Below are positions 16,319 through 24,565 of a DNA stretch of 64,000 nt, piece by piece. The position numbers and the translations under genes are program-made. The notes beneath the pieces are model-generated. The model was given only the letters and a program-made list of their open reading frames with translations, had not been told where the DNA came from and ran no database searches. The stretch's first letter is position 1, and each line of letters starts with the position of its first letter. The DNA is from Streptantibioticus rubrisoli (GTDB lineage: Bacteria > Actinomycetota > Actinomycetes > Streptomycetales > Streptomycetaceae), in assembly GCF_024436055.1 (NCBI RefSeq), contig NZ_JANFNH010000008.1:62001-126000 (forward strand). The letters are read 5' to 3'.

Positions 16319-17689
16319 ATGGAGCGCCACGGCTTTGACGGCGGCATCGCCGTCGAGGGGCGCGTTGTCGAACAAGGTGACGCGGACTACGAGCACATCC
16401 GCACCACGATGGTGTGGAACGGCGTCAAACCCACCCGTCAGCCCGATGTGATCGTGCGCGCCGCATCGGAGCGCGATGTGCTTGCCGCCGTCCATCTAGC
16501 CCGTTCCCGAGGACTACGAGTGGCACTGCGGTCCGGCGGCCACAACTGGTGCGGATCGCCGCTGCGTGACGGCGGGCTGCTGCTCGACCTGTCGGGACTG
16601 CGGGAGTGCGTGGTGGACCCGCAGACCCGGACGGCGACCGTGGGGCCCGGCGTCATCGGACGCGAACTCGTCCCGAAGCTCGCCCGGTACGGCCTCGCCT
16701 TCTCTTCGGGGCACTGCGGCTCCGTGGCTGTCGGCGGGTACCTGCTGAGCGGCGGGCTCGGATGGGACCCAGGCCGCTGGGGCCCAGCGTGCGCCGGTGT
16801 GCGCGGGATCGAGGCGGTGACCGCCGATGGTACACAGGTCCACTGCGACCTCGTGGAGCACCCGGATCTGTTCTGGGCGGCCCGCGGCGCCGGCCCGGGC
16901 TTCTTCGCCGCCGTCACTGCCTTCCGGCTCGCACTGCACCCGCTGTCCACCGCGATCACCACGACTGCCTACGTCTTTCCCGTGACCGAGGCCGGGACGG
17001 TGGCTCGCTGGGCCATGGACGCCGCGGTCGAGCTCCCACCGGGCGTGGAGCTGAGCTTCGTGCTCGCGGCAGCGGACCCCGGCACCGGACAGCCCGTGGT
17101 CACCCTCACCGCCACGGCCTTCGCCGACTCGACCACAGAGGCGGCCGACTGGCTCGGACCGGTCCGGGTGTGTCCGCTCGCCGACCGGGCGCTCTCCCAC
17201 CAGACCGACGAACCGACTTCCATGGACGCCCTCTACGCGGGATCCACGACCCTCTGGCCGGAGAACCACCGCTACGCCGCCGACACCATGTGGAGCAGCG
17301 AGGACCTCACCACCTTGCTGCCGAGACTCGGCACGGCCGTCGCCACGGCCCCCTCCGCCAAGTCGCTCGTCCTGGTCCCTGTCGCCCCCGCGTCCCGGAA
17401 CCCGGCACTGTGGCAGGACATGGCCTTCTCCGCCCTGGGCGAGTCCTACGCGGTCCCCTACGCGATCTGGACCGACCCGGACGACGACGAGGCCAACGTC
17501 CGCTGGCTGCGCGAGACCACCGAGACCATGGCACCTCTCGCCACGGGCCATTACATCGCCGAGGCCGACCTGACCGCCGCCCCCACCCGAGCCGAGCGCT
17601 CCTTCACTCCCTCCGCCTGGCAACGCCTGTGCCACCTCCGAACGGAGTTCGACCCCCAGGGCCTCTTCCACTCCTACCTCACCCCGTGA
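16319..17689 (+). CDS. FAD-linked berberine-bridge-type oxidoreductase
   Basis: A 456-residue protein with FAD_binding_4 at the N-terminus (RSGGHNWCGSPLRDGGLLLDLSGL), with GHCGSVAVGGYLLSGGLGW for the cofactor pocket, and a C-terminal BBE motif (HLRTEFDPQGLFHSYL). The first His, in GGHNWCG, matches the site of covalent FAD attachment in the family; a Cys that could give bicovalent FAD lies in GHCG. Such enzymes oxidise alcohols or form rings in natural products. The ATG at 16319 follows GGAGG by five bases; the upstream GTG is less likely. Substrate unknown. Confidence 0.85.
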   Translation: MERHGFDGGIAVEGRVVEQGDADYEHIRTTMVWNGVKPTRQPDVIVRAASERDVLAAVHLARSRGLRVALRSGGHNWCGSPLRDGGLLLDLSGLRECVVDPQTRTATVGPGVIGRELVPKLARYGLAFSSGHCGSVAVGGYLLSGGLGWDPGRWGPACAGVRGIEAVTADGTQVHCDLVEHPDLFWAARGAGPGFFAAVTAFRLALHPLSTAITTTAYVFPVTEAGTVARWAMDAAVELPPGVELSFVLAAADPGTGQPVVTLTATAFADSTTEAADWLGPVRVCPLADRALSHQTDEPTSMDALYAGSTTLWPENHRYAADTMWSSEDLTTLLPRLGTAVATAPSAKSLVLVPVAPASRNPALWQDMAFSALGESYAVPYAIWTDPDDDEANVRWLRETTETMAPLATGHYIAEADLTAAPTRAERSFTPSAWQRLCHLRTEFDPQGLFHSYLTP

Positions 17690-18022
17690 CAGGACCGCTA
17701 ACTCCCGTGTCCGCAGCGGTAGTTGGATCGCACGTCTCCACCATGCGCGGAACGCAGTGCGAGAGCGGTTCACCCTGCTCGACGCGGTACCGCACATCCG
17801 CGGGACACGTGGACAAGCCCTCCGGACCGGAAGGCACCGCCCTTCGAGCAGGCCGTCGAGAACGCGTTCCGCACCCGTCACGTCCGGCGCGGCGGTGTGG
17901 ACGTCCGATGACCGCCAGCCTGCGGCCGGGCCTGGGCTGGAAGGTGGCAGGGTGGAAAAGGGCGCCGGTCGCAGGGGTATCGAGCGGCGGGCGGTTCGGG
18001 TGTCGGCTTCGGGAGCACAAGC
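17690..18022. other. 333-bp stretch without a supported gene
   Basis: Frames on both strands are open but show no ribosome site, domain or repeat I recognise. The region separates the FAD oxidoreductase from the AlkB-like gene and probably contains the promoter of the latter. Confidence 0.4.
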
Positions 18023-18739
18023 GTGAACGTGGAGGAAGGAGCCCTGTTCGGGCGGCCGCCCGTCGTGGTGGCACCGGGCGCCGTGCTGGTGCCGGGCTGG
18101 TTGGGCCCAGACGCCCAGCGGGAGTTGCTGGAGGCCTGCCGGGGCTGGGCGACCGGGCCCGCGGGCCTGCGCCGCCCGCGGATGCCCGACGGCACTCCGC
18201 TGCACATGCGCTCGGTGTGTCTGGGGTGGCATTGGGCTCCGTACCGGTACTCCCGCACCGCCGACGACGTTGACGGCGCGCCGGTGAAGCCGCTGCCCGA
18301 CTGGCTGGCCGAGTGGGCCCGCACGGGGGTCGGCGACGCCGCCCGGCTGGACGCACGGGTGTGCCGGAGGTGGCAGCAGTACGCCCCCGACGCCGCGATC
18401 ATCAACTTCTACGATGACGACGACCGGCTGGGCATGCATCAGGACCGGGAGGAGGACAACGCGGCACCGGTGGTCTCGCTCAGCCTGGGCGACAGGTGTG
18501 TCTTCCGGTTCGGGCATCCCGGTGGCCGCGGTCGGCCTTGGCAGGATGTGGTCCTGCACAGCGGGGACCTGTTCGTGTTCGGCGGGCCGTCACGCCTCGC
18601 CTTTCACGGGGTGGTGCGTACGATCCCCGGCACCGCACCGCCAGAACTGGGCATCCGGCGCGGTCGGGTGAGCGTCACACTTCGCGAGACGGGCCTCACG
18701 GACCGCGCGACCAGGCATGTCGGTACCGCCCGCAACTGA
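18023..18739 (+). CDS. AlkB-like 2-oxoglutarate/Fe(II) dioxygenase
   Basis: A 238-residue protein of the AlkB family. The iron-binding HxD and distal His are seen in LGMHQDREE (His-Gln-Asp) and RLAFHGVVR; NFYDDDDRLGMHQD and FGGPSRLAFHG are diagnostic, and the C-terminal RGRVSVTLRET carries the 2-oxoglutarate-binding Arg. AlkB proteins remove methyl lesions from nucleic acids by oxidative demethylation. The GTG start at 18023 is used; the exact start is uncertain because purine-rich sequence resembling a ribosome site (GGAGGAAGGAG) lies just inside the gene. No ada or alkA neighbour was seen. Confidence 0.88.
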   Translation: MNVEEGALFGRPPVVVAPGAVLVPGWLGPDAQRELLEACRGWATGPAGLRRPRMPDGTPLHMRSVCLGWHWAPYRYSRTADDVDGAPVKPLPDWLAEWARTGVGDAARLDARVCRRWQQYAPDAAIINFYDDDDRLGMHQDREEDNAAPVVSLSLGDRCVFRFGHPGGRGRPWQDVVLHSGDLFVFGGPSRLAFHGVVRTIPGTAPPELGIRRGRVSVTLRETGLTDRATRHVGTARN

Positions 18740-18882
18740 CGCTCACACAGCGGACTTGAGCCCGTCCAGGTGCCGCCTGCCCGTCCAAGTGCCGCCAAGT
18801 TAGTTCATGGCCGCCGCGGTACGCGGCGGTCAACGCCAGCCACAAGACGGCCTGTCCGCCTACCTGTTGGTGGGCGAGCAGA

Positions 18883-19938
18883 TCAACCGCCTGGCGGTGC
18901 CGTGGATTCGCGTACCACCAGTGTCACCGGCAGCAGCAGAGAGCGGGCGGTCCTGCCCGGGTCGGCCATGCTGTCCAGCAGCATGCGCGCGGCCTCCGCG
19001 CCCACGGCGTGGTGTGGTACGCGCACAGTGGTCAGCGCAGGGCGGAGGCGGGCGAGGAACGGCATGTCGTTGAAGCCGACGACGCTGACCTGGCCCGGGC
19101 AGTCGATGCCGCGTTCGGCGAAGACGTCATAACAGCCGAGCGCCAGTAGATCGTTGCCCGCTACCACGGCGGTGAACTGGGCGCGGTGGTCGAGGAGTCG
19201 GCGCATCGCCGCTGCTCCCGCCTGCTCGCTCCACTGCGCCGCCTCGGTGATCAGGGCGGGGTCGTCGGCCAGGGAGAGGTCGCGTACGGCGTGCCGGAAC
19301 GCGCGGGTGCGGGTGGCGCCGGTGGAGGTGGTGGCCGGGCCGCCGATGTGGGCGATACGGGTGTGCCCGAGCCCGGCGAGGTGGTGCACGGCCTGGGTGA
19401 CGCCCGAGGCGTCGTCGGGGGTGACACAGGGCACGGCGAGGTCCTCAACTCGCCGGTTCACCAACACCATTGGTACGCCCTGGGCGTGCAGCGCCGACAG
19501 GTACGGGTGGTGGCGGCGGGCGGTGGCGATGATCAGGCCCTCCGCCTGCCGCTCGCGCAGGGACTCCACGTGGGCCAGCTCGCGCTTCGGATCGTTGCGC
19601 GTGTCGACGATCCAGGCGTGGTAACCGGCCGGTTCGAGTTCGCTTTCGATGCCGCGCACGATGGGCGGGAAGAACGGGTTCGTCAGGTCGGGAATGACCA
19701 GGCCCACGGTGTGCGAACGCGCCGTCTTCAGGGCGCGGGCCACGGGGTTGGGCCGATAGCCCAGTTCCTGGGCCACCTGCAGGACGCGGCGCGCGGTGTC
19801 GGCGTTGACCTGGACACGGGTCGCGGGGTTCAGCGCACGCGAGGCGGTGGCCGGGTGCACACCGGCGGCCCGTGCCACATCACGCAGGCGGTGGGGCCGG
19901 GGTGTCGCCTTCGGGGGGCCGTGCTCCTCAGGCGTCAA
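18883..19938 (-). CDS. LacI-family transcriptional regulator
   Basis: A 351-residue repressor: N-terminal HTH (RLRDVARAAGVHPATASRALNP), the hinge, then a periplasmic-binding-protein-like domain (HTVGLVIPDLTNPFFPPIVRGIESEL through NDLLALGCYDVFAERG). Family members bind a sugar or metabolite that alters DNA binding. It is transcribed together with, and 61 bp downstream of, the binding-protein gene, whose promoter region carries two copies of CAATCGATTG, a typical LacI-type palindrome, so those are the likely autoregulated operators. The effector is unknown. Confidence 0.92.
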   Translation of the reverse strand: MTPEEHGPPKATPRPHRLRDVARAAGVHPATASRALNPATRVQVNADTARRVLQVAQELGYRPNPVARALKTARSHTVGLVIPDLTNPFFPPIVRGIESELEPAGYHAWIVDTRNDPKRELAHVESLRERQAEGLIIATARRHHPYLSALHAQGVPMVLVNRRVEDLAVPCVTPDDASGVTQAVHHLAGLGHTRIAHIGGPATTSTGATRTRAFRHAVRDLSLADDPALITEAAQWSEQAGAAAMRRLLDHRAQFTAVVAGNDLLALGCYDVFAERGIDCPGQVSVVGFNDMPFLARLRPALTTVRVPHHAVGAEAARMLLDSMADPGRTARSLLLPVTLVVRESTAPPGG

Positions 19939-19999
19939 AGGTGCTCCTTGGTCTTCGGTCGCGTCTCGGGCCGGAGTCGTACGGCGGGAACGCGTAGCC

Positions 20000-20920
20000 T
20001 CACCGCGACCGTGGCTCCAGCAGGCCGCGCTCCGGCTCCAGGGCGGTGGCCAGCGAGCGGTCGCGTGGGCAGTGCCGCATGCGCAGGGCGAGCACGGTAC
20101 GCAGGGCGCGGCGGTCGACGGTGCCGTCAGGCACCAGACCTTCGTCGGGATCGCGTAACCGTGCCGCGTGCCGGGCGGCTTGTTCGGCGGTCAGGCCGAG
20201 GGCGGCGCGGGACTCGCGTAGCACCGCGGCGTCCAGTTCGCCGCGGACGATCAGGCGCGCGGTGGTGCCCAGGGCCTCGGCCAGCGGTCTGGCCGCCCGC
20301 ACGCCGTGCGCCCCGACGGCCGTCAGCACGGTGCCGAGATAGCGGCCGCACACCTCCACGAGCCCGGCCAACCGCACCGCTCCGGCATCCTGCGCCCGCA
20401 GTTCGGCACCCGCGCCGAGCACCGTCGCCGTGCACTGCCCGTCGAGCAGCGCGGCCAGCCGCCGGGGCGTGCCGCCAAGCGGCCGAACCGCGTAATCGGG
20501 CCGCCCGGAGCCGGGAGGGCGCAGGCCCAGCGACTCCAGTACCGCGTACAGCCCGAAGGCATAGCCGGAGCCGGGAGCGTCCACCCCCACGGTGGTGCCG
20601 CGCAGTTGGGCGGCGGCGGTCACCCCGGGCCGCGCGTACACGCCGAGGCCGAGACCCCGGTCGAGGGCCGCCATGATGCGGGCGTCGCCGGTGCGGCCGA
20701 GCGGGTTGTCCGGCGTGAAGCGATAGGCGATGACGTTGTCCGGGCTGGTGAAGGCGGCGTCCAGGGTGCCGTTGAGCAGGTCGCGGAACTGGTCGGGTGC
20801 GGACTCGACCTCGACCTCGGTGACGTCGACGCCGTGCTCCTGGAGCAGGCCGACCGAGCGCGCGACGCGCAGCAGCACGGACGGGCTGAAGACTCCGACG
20901 CTGAGAGGGCGGTTGGGCAT
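20000..20920 (-). CDS. SsuA/THI5-like substrate-binding protein, orphan
   Basis: A 306-residue binding-protein fold: LSVGVFSPSVLLRVARSVGLLQEHGVDVTEVEV, then DAAFTSPDNVIAY and RGTTVGVDAPGSGYAFGLYAVLESLGL resemble nitrate/sulfonate/thiamine-precursor binding proteins. No lipobox or convincing signal peptide precedes MPNRPLSV, and no ABC permease or ATPase gene lies nearby, so the protein may act in the cytoplasm as an enzyme or sensor, perhaps a THI5-like one. AGGAG precedes the ATG at 20920 by five bases. It is followed by the LacI gene in one probable operon. Confidence 0.75.
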   Translation of the reverse strand: MPNRPLSVGVFSPSVLLRVARSVGLLQEHGVDVTEVEVESAPDQFRDLLNGTLDAAFTSPDNVIAYRFTPDNPLGRTGDARIMAALDRGLGLGVYARPGVTAAAQLRGTTVGVDAPGSGYAFGLYAVLESLGLRPPGSGRPDYAVRPLGGTPRRLAALLDGQCTATVLGAGAELRAQDAGAVRLAGLVEVCGRYLGTVLTAVGAHGVRAARPLAEALGTTARLIVRGELDAAVLRESRAALGLTAEQAARHAARLRDPDEGLVPDGTVDRRALRTVLALRMRHCPRDRSLATALEPERGLLEPRSR

Positions 20921-20979
20921 GCGTGCTCCTGACGCGCGATGAGGGCAGGGGCCGGTCCAAGGGTGCACTCCGCTGAGGG

Positions 20980-20989
20980 CAATCGATTG
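20980..20989. promoter_or_regulatory. LacI-type operator, CAATCGATTG
   Basis: Ten-base perfect palindrome, 60 bp upstream of the binding-protein start, repeated inside a longer palindrome 60-70 bp away. LacI-family regulators of actinomycetes use palindromes with a central CG. Confidence 0.6.
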
Positions 20990-21041
20990 TGGGGAGTTCG
21001 GCCCTTCTTTGACAAGGCAGTGATCTCAGACGGTGCCGGTG

Positions 21042-21065
21042 CCGACCGCAATCGATTGCGGTCGG
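21042..21065. promoter_or_regulatory. 24-bp perfect palindrome, second LacI-type operator
   Basis: Perfect palindrome whose centre is GCAATCGATTGC, flanked by CCGACC and GGTCGG. It lies 26 bp before the short gene at 21091 and 122 bp from the divergent binding-protein gene, suited to control both directions by looping with the site at 20980. Confidence 0.65.
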
Positions 21066-21090
21066 TGGATGCGACGGCCCACAGGAGGCG

Positions 21091-21352
21091 ATGACAACGG
21101 GAGTGACAGTGAGCGACGCACCAGCCGTTGGCTTGATCGGCACCGGACGCCCGTTGGAGGTACCGCTGCCACCGACCGACGTACCGCTGCCACTGGCCTC
21201 GGCGCCCCCCCCAACTCGTCCAGGCGTGCGTCAACTCGCGGCGGTCCGCCGAGGACTTCGCCGTACCGCCGGGCCCGCGGGCCGCCGTGTGCGGGGTCAC
21301 GCTCACCCCGGAGGATGCCGCCGTGGACGACGGCCTGTCGGGCGACGCATGA
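21091..21352 (+). pseudogene. short gene with a C8-run frameshift
   Basis: Translation from ATG 21091 begins MTTGVTVSDAPAVGLIGTGR and a second, different frame ends cleanly in a stop three bases before the convergent diacylglycerol-kinase gene (AEDFAVPPGPRAAVCGVTLT...). The frames meet at a run of eight C (21205-21212); removing one C joins them into one 86-residue ORF. The upstream LacI palindrome suggests it was regulated with the binding-protein gene. A sequencing error, a real frameshift, or phase variation are possible. I do not recognise the product, and it may be a remnant of a longer gene. Confidence 0.4.
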
Positions 21353-21354
21353 GG

Positions 21355-22236
21355 TCAGGCCAGTACGGTGAGCGCCCCCGGCAGCACTCGGGCGGTGACC
21401 GGCAAGGTGGCCTCGACCTCGCCGTCCGCGCCGTAGGGGAGGGGGCGGTCCGCCTCGATGCGTATCTCGCGGCCGCGCAGCACTTCCACTTGCGGGCGGT
21501 GGATGTGCCTGCCGTCCTTGAGCTCGTTCATGACGGCGAAGAACAAGGGGCGCGGAGCGGCTTGGATGACGACCACGTCGAGCAGACCATCGTCCACCGC
21601 CGCGTTCGGGGCGATGCGCCGATTGAAGCCGTAGAAGCCGGAGTTGGCGGCGACGACGGTGTACCCCCGGCGTTCGTGGACCGTGCCGTCGACGGTGATG
21701 CGGTAGTGGGCCGTGCGCCAGGTCACGATGGCGCGCAGCCCGCCGACGTAGTACGAGGCGGCGCCGCGCAGCAGCCGGGAGGCGTTGGCGTGGCGGTTGG
21801 CCACCGCGTCAACTCCCGCGTAGACGCTGCCGAGCACGGCCAGGCGTTGGTGGACGGCGGATTCGACCTCGATCGCGTCGATCTTCCGCGGTGTGCCGTG
21901 CAGCAGCAGCTCGGCGAGCGCCGTGGTCTCGGTGGGCAGGTGGAGCGCGCGGGCGAAGTCGTTGCCGCGTCCGGCCGGGACGATGCCGACGACGGCGTCG
22001 GTCCCGGCGAGGGCGCCCGCGACGCAGCCCGCCATGCCGTCACCGCCGACGCCGAGCACGACGCGTCCCCGCTCGGCGGCCTGGCGGGCCAACGTCCGTG
22101 CGTGGTCGAGGCCGCGGCTGTATTCGACCTCAAGCGTGGCCCCGGCGTCGCGAAGCAGCTTGGCGAGCGGGATGAGGGCGGCCGCGCCCTGCGCTCCGCC
22201 CGCGGTGGGATTGACGACGGCGGTGAACTGTCGCAT
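21355..22236 (-). CDS. diacylglycerol/lipid kinase family protein
   Basis: A 293-residue DAGK catalytic-domain protein. It opens with VVNPTAGG, has the nucleotide-binding GGDGMAGCVAGALAG and the PAGRGNDFARAL motif, and a second beta-sandwich domain ending in LPYGADGEVEATLPVTARVLPGALTV. Members phosphorylate diacylglycerol or related lipids from ATP. It lies 32 bp downstream of the alkyl-DHAP synthase-like gene on the same strand, and the combination with glycerol-3-phosphate dehydrogenase suggests a role in ether-lipid metabolism. The start at 22236 has an SD-like GGAG; the frame upstream of it overlaps the neighbouring gene. Confidence 0.88.
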   Translation of the reverse strand: MRQFTAVVNPTAGGAQGAAALIPLAKLLRDAGATLEVEYSRGLDHARTLARQAAERGRVVLGVGGDGMAGCVAGALAGTDAVVGIVPAGRGNDFARALHLPTETTALAELLLHGTPRKIDAIEVESAVHQRLAVLGSVYAGVDAVANRHANASRLLRGAASYYVGGLRAIVTWRTAHYRITVDGTVHERRGYTVVAANSGFYGFNRRIAPNAAVDDGLLDVVVIQAAPRPLFFAVMNELKDGRHIHRPQVEVLRGREIRIEADRPLPYGADGEVEATLPVTARVLPGALTVLA

Positions 22237-22268
22237 GACGGCACTCCGTTGGGCAGGGCGGACGGACG

Positions 22269-23861
22269 TTACGCGGACGGCGGGGGAGGCAGCAGGACCC
22301 CGGGGTTGAGGATGCCGACCGGGTCGAGCTCGTTCTTGACCGCGTGCAGTACCGCCACGCCCAAGGGGCCGATCTCCTGGGCGTACCAGTCGCGGTGGTC
22401 GGTGCCGACGCCGTGGTGGTGGCTGATGGTGCCGCCCGCCGCCAGGATCGCGTCGTTGGCCGCCTGCTTGGCGGGCGCCCAGTGCGCCACCGGGTCCTCG
22501 CCCTGGGCGGAGACGACGGTGAAGTACAGCGACGCGCCCGCGGGGTAGACGTGCGAGACGTGGCACATCACCAGCGGCGGAGTGCCCGCGCCGGTCAGCG
22601 TCTGGGTGAGCGCGTCGCGTACCGCCTCGTAGAGCGCGGGAACATCGGACCAGAAGGCCGCCGTCTCCAGCGTCTCGGCGAACGCCCCGGCGTCCAGCAG
22701 CGCGTCGCGCAGATAGGGCGCGGAGAACCTGCCGTGCGCCCACTTGTCGCCGGGCTCCTCGCCGAGGAACTCGCCCCCGGCGTCCCGCAGTACGGCGTGG
22801 GCGCGCTTCCTGCGCGCGGCGGTCTCGGCGGGGGTGCCCTCGTAGCCCGCGACGGCCAGGCAGCCGGCGGCGGAATCCAGACCGGCGCCGATCGCCCCGG
22901 GGTCGGCCAGGCCGATGAGCGTCTCCGCCTCGTCCGACAGCCGTAGCACGGTCGGCAGCGGCCCGTCCTGGGCGAGGGTGCGCAACGCCGCCTGGCCCGC
23001 CGCGAAGGAGGCGAACCGCCAGCCCTCGTAGACCTTGGTCTCGGGCTTCGGCCGAACGCGTACGGTCACGGCGGTGATCACGCCGAACGCGCCCTCGCAG
23101 CCCAGTACCAACTGACGCAGGTCCGGCCCGGCGGCGGAGCGGGGCGCCTGGCCGAGTTCCAACGTGCCCTGGGGGGTGGCGACTTGGAGCTTCATCACCA
23201 TGTCGTCAAAGCGACCGTATCCGGCGGACGCCTGGCCGCTTGAGCGGGCCGCCGCGAAGCCCCCGATCGTCGCCCACTCGAAGGACTGCGGGAAGTGGCC
23301 CAGGGTGTAGCCCCGTTCGGCCAGCAGCGCCTCGACCCGCGGGCCGCGCAGGCCCGGTTGGAGGGTGGCGGTGCGGGATACCTCGTCGAGGGAGAGCAAC
23401 TGGTTCATCCGCCGCAGGTCCAGGGCGACGAAGCCGTCATGGGCGCGGGGGCTGAGTCCGCCGACGACGCAGGTGCCGCCGCCGAACGGGACGACGGCGA
23501 CGCGGTGTCGGGCGCAGGCGCGCAGTACGGCCAGTACCTCGTCGTGGTCGGCGGGCAGCACCACCGCGTCGGGTGCGTCACTGACCGCGCCGGCGCGGAT
23601 CCGCAGCAGGTCGGGCGTCGACTTGCCGCGGGTGTGGCGGATCCGGCTCTCGTCGTCGTCATGTATGTGCGCCTCGCCGACCACCTCCGCCAGGGCGGCG
23701 CGAACCTGTTCGGCCAGTCGGCTGGGTTGGGGCTTGACGGCCGAAAGCGTCGCGGGCGGTGTGTCGGTCGTCCGTACCCCGAGCAGATCGCGCAGGAGAC
23801 CGACGACCTTCTCGGGCAGCGGCGCGGCCTTGGCCGGATCGCCCCAGCCGCTCCACAGCAT
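22269..23861 (-). CDS. alkyldihydroxyacetonephosphate synthase-like FAD oxidase
   Basis: A 530-residue protein of the vanillyl-alcohol-oxidase/FAD_binding_4 family: AVVPFGGGTCVVGGLSP binds FAD and GTISHHHGVGTDHRDW near the C-terminus is the multi-His active-site motif characteristic of alkyl-DHAP synthase. That enzyme exchanges the acyl chain of acyl-DHAP for a fatty alcohol, forming an ether bond. Its neighbours (lipid kinase, TetR, glycerol-3-phosphate dehydrogenase) fit a lipid role. ATG 23861 is used; two GTGs up to 15 bases upstream are equally possible. Confidence 0.85.
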   Translation of the reverse strand: MLWSGWGDPAKAAPLPEKVVGLLRDLLGVRTTDTPPATLSAVKPQPSRLAEQVRAALAEVVGEAHIHDDDESRIRHTRGKSTPDLLRIRAGAVSDAPDAVVLPADHDEVLAVLRACARHRVAVVPFGGGTCVVGGLSPRAHDGFVALDLRRMNQLLSLDEVSRTATLQPGLRGPRVEALLAERGYTLGHFPQSFEWATIGGFAAARSSGQASAGYGRFDDMVMKLQVATPQGTLELGQAPRSAAGPDLRQLVLGCEGAFGVITAVTVRVRPKPETKVYEGWRFASFAAGQAALRTLAQDGPLPTVLRLSDEAETLIGLADPGAIGAGLDSAAGCLAVAGYEGTPAETAARRKRAHAVLRDAGGEFLGEEPGDKWAHGRFSAPYLRDALLDAGAFAETLETAAFWSDVPALYEAVRDALTQTLTGAGTPPLVMCHVSHVYPAGASLYFTVVSAQGEDPVAHWAPAKQAANDAILAAGGTISHHHGVGTDHRDWYAQEIGPLGVAVLHAVKNELDPVGILNPGVLLPPPPSA

Positions 23862-23930
23862 GTCCACCGAACCCACCTGATCACCCGCTTCGTCATGCGG
23901 TTGTGCCGGACCCGCGGTACGGGTCGCGGG

Positions 23931-23963
23931 TTGCCGCGAACCCGTCCGTCGTTACACTGTGAC
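23931..23963 (+). promoter_or_regulatory. leaderless promoter overlapped by a TetR-type palindrome
   Basis: TTGCCG, 16 bases, TACACT, with the ATG at 23966 only seven bases further, so the transcript would start at or near the start codon. The palindrome GTTACA-C-TGTGAC (23951-23963) covers the -10 box, well placed for autorepression. Confidence 0.6.
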
Positions 23964-23965
23964 AG

Positions 23966-24565
23966 ATGAAGCCTATCCGTCACAACCGTCGGGACGACGA
24001 AACCGTCCTCGACGCGGCACGGGAATGCGTCCTGGCGGTTGGGGTGCGCCGGACGACGCTGACCGATGTCGCGCGCAGGGCCGGGGTGTCCCGCATGACG
24101 ATCTACCGCCGCTGGCCCGATGTGCGGACCCTGGTCGGCGATGTGATGACGCGCGAGTGGGTGACCGTCGCCCTCGGCGCGATGCCGGACAGCGACGACT
24201 CCCGCCCCAGACGGCACCAGTTGGTGAACGGACTGGTCGCCGGACTGCGCGCGTTCCGCGACCATCCGCTGCTGCGCAAGATCCTCGACGTGGACCCCGA
24301 ACTGCTGCTGCCGTACCTGTTCGACCGGCGCGGAGCCAGCCAGGACGCCCTGCTGGAGTTCATCGAGGACGCCCTGCGGCAGGGCCACCAGGACGGTTCG
24401 ATTCGCGTGGACCATCCGGTGCGGCAGGCCAGGGCGCTGCTGCTGGTGATGCAGTCCTTCGCGCTGTCGATGCAGACCATGACGGCCGACCGCGACCCGG
24501 AACTCGGTGACGCCGCGTTCCACGACGAGCTGCGACACATCCTGGAAAGGACCCTCGCCCCGTGA
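23966..24565 (+). CDS. TetR-family transcriptional regulator
   Basis: A 199-residue regulator with N-terminal TetR HTH (DVARRAGVSRMTIYRRWPDVRTLVGDVM) and an all-helical ligand domain. It is divergent from the alkyl-DHAP synthase-like gene and coupled to the glycerol-3-phosphate dehydrogenase gene (GTGA overlap), so it likely controls both. It has no ribosome site; promoter spacing points to a leaderless mRNA, and a palindrome GTTACACTGTGAC covers the -10 region, suggesting autoregulation. The inducing ligand might be a lipid, by context only. Confidence 0.9.
   Translation: MKPIRHNRRDDETVLDAARECVLAVGVRRTTLTDVARRAGVSRMTIYRRWPDVRTLVGDVMTREWVTVALGAMPDSDDSRPRRHQLVNGLVAGLRAFRDHPLLRKILDVDPELLLPYLFDRRGASQDALLEFIEDALRQGHQDGSIRVDHPVRQARALLLVMQSFALSMQTMTADRDPELGDAAFHDELRHILERTLAP

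Noticed and set aside
17690-18022. Transposase-like or regulator fragment between FAD oxidoreductase and AlkB genes
   Set aside because: Short stretches look protein-like on both strands but no frame gives a consistent motif.
16514-18559. 681-codon minus-strand reading frame
   Set aside because: It is antisense to the FAD oxidoreductase and the AlkB-like gene, both of which show clear motifs; residue composition is Arg/Gly/Pro-rich.
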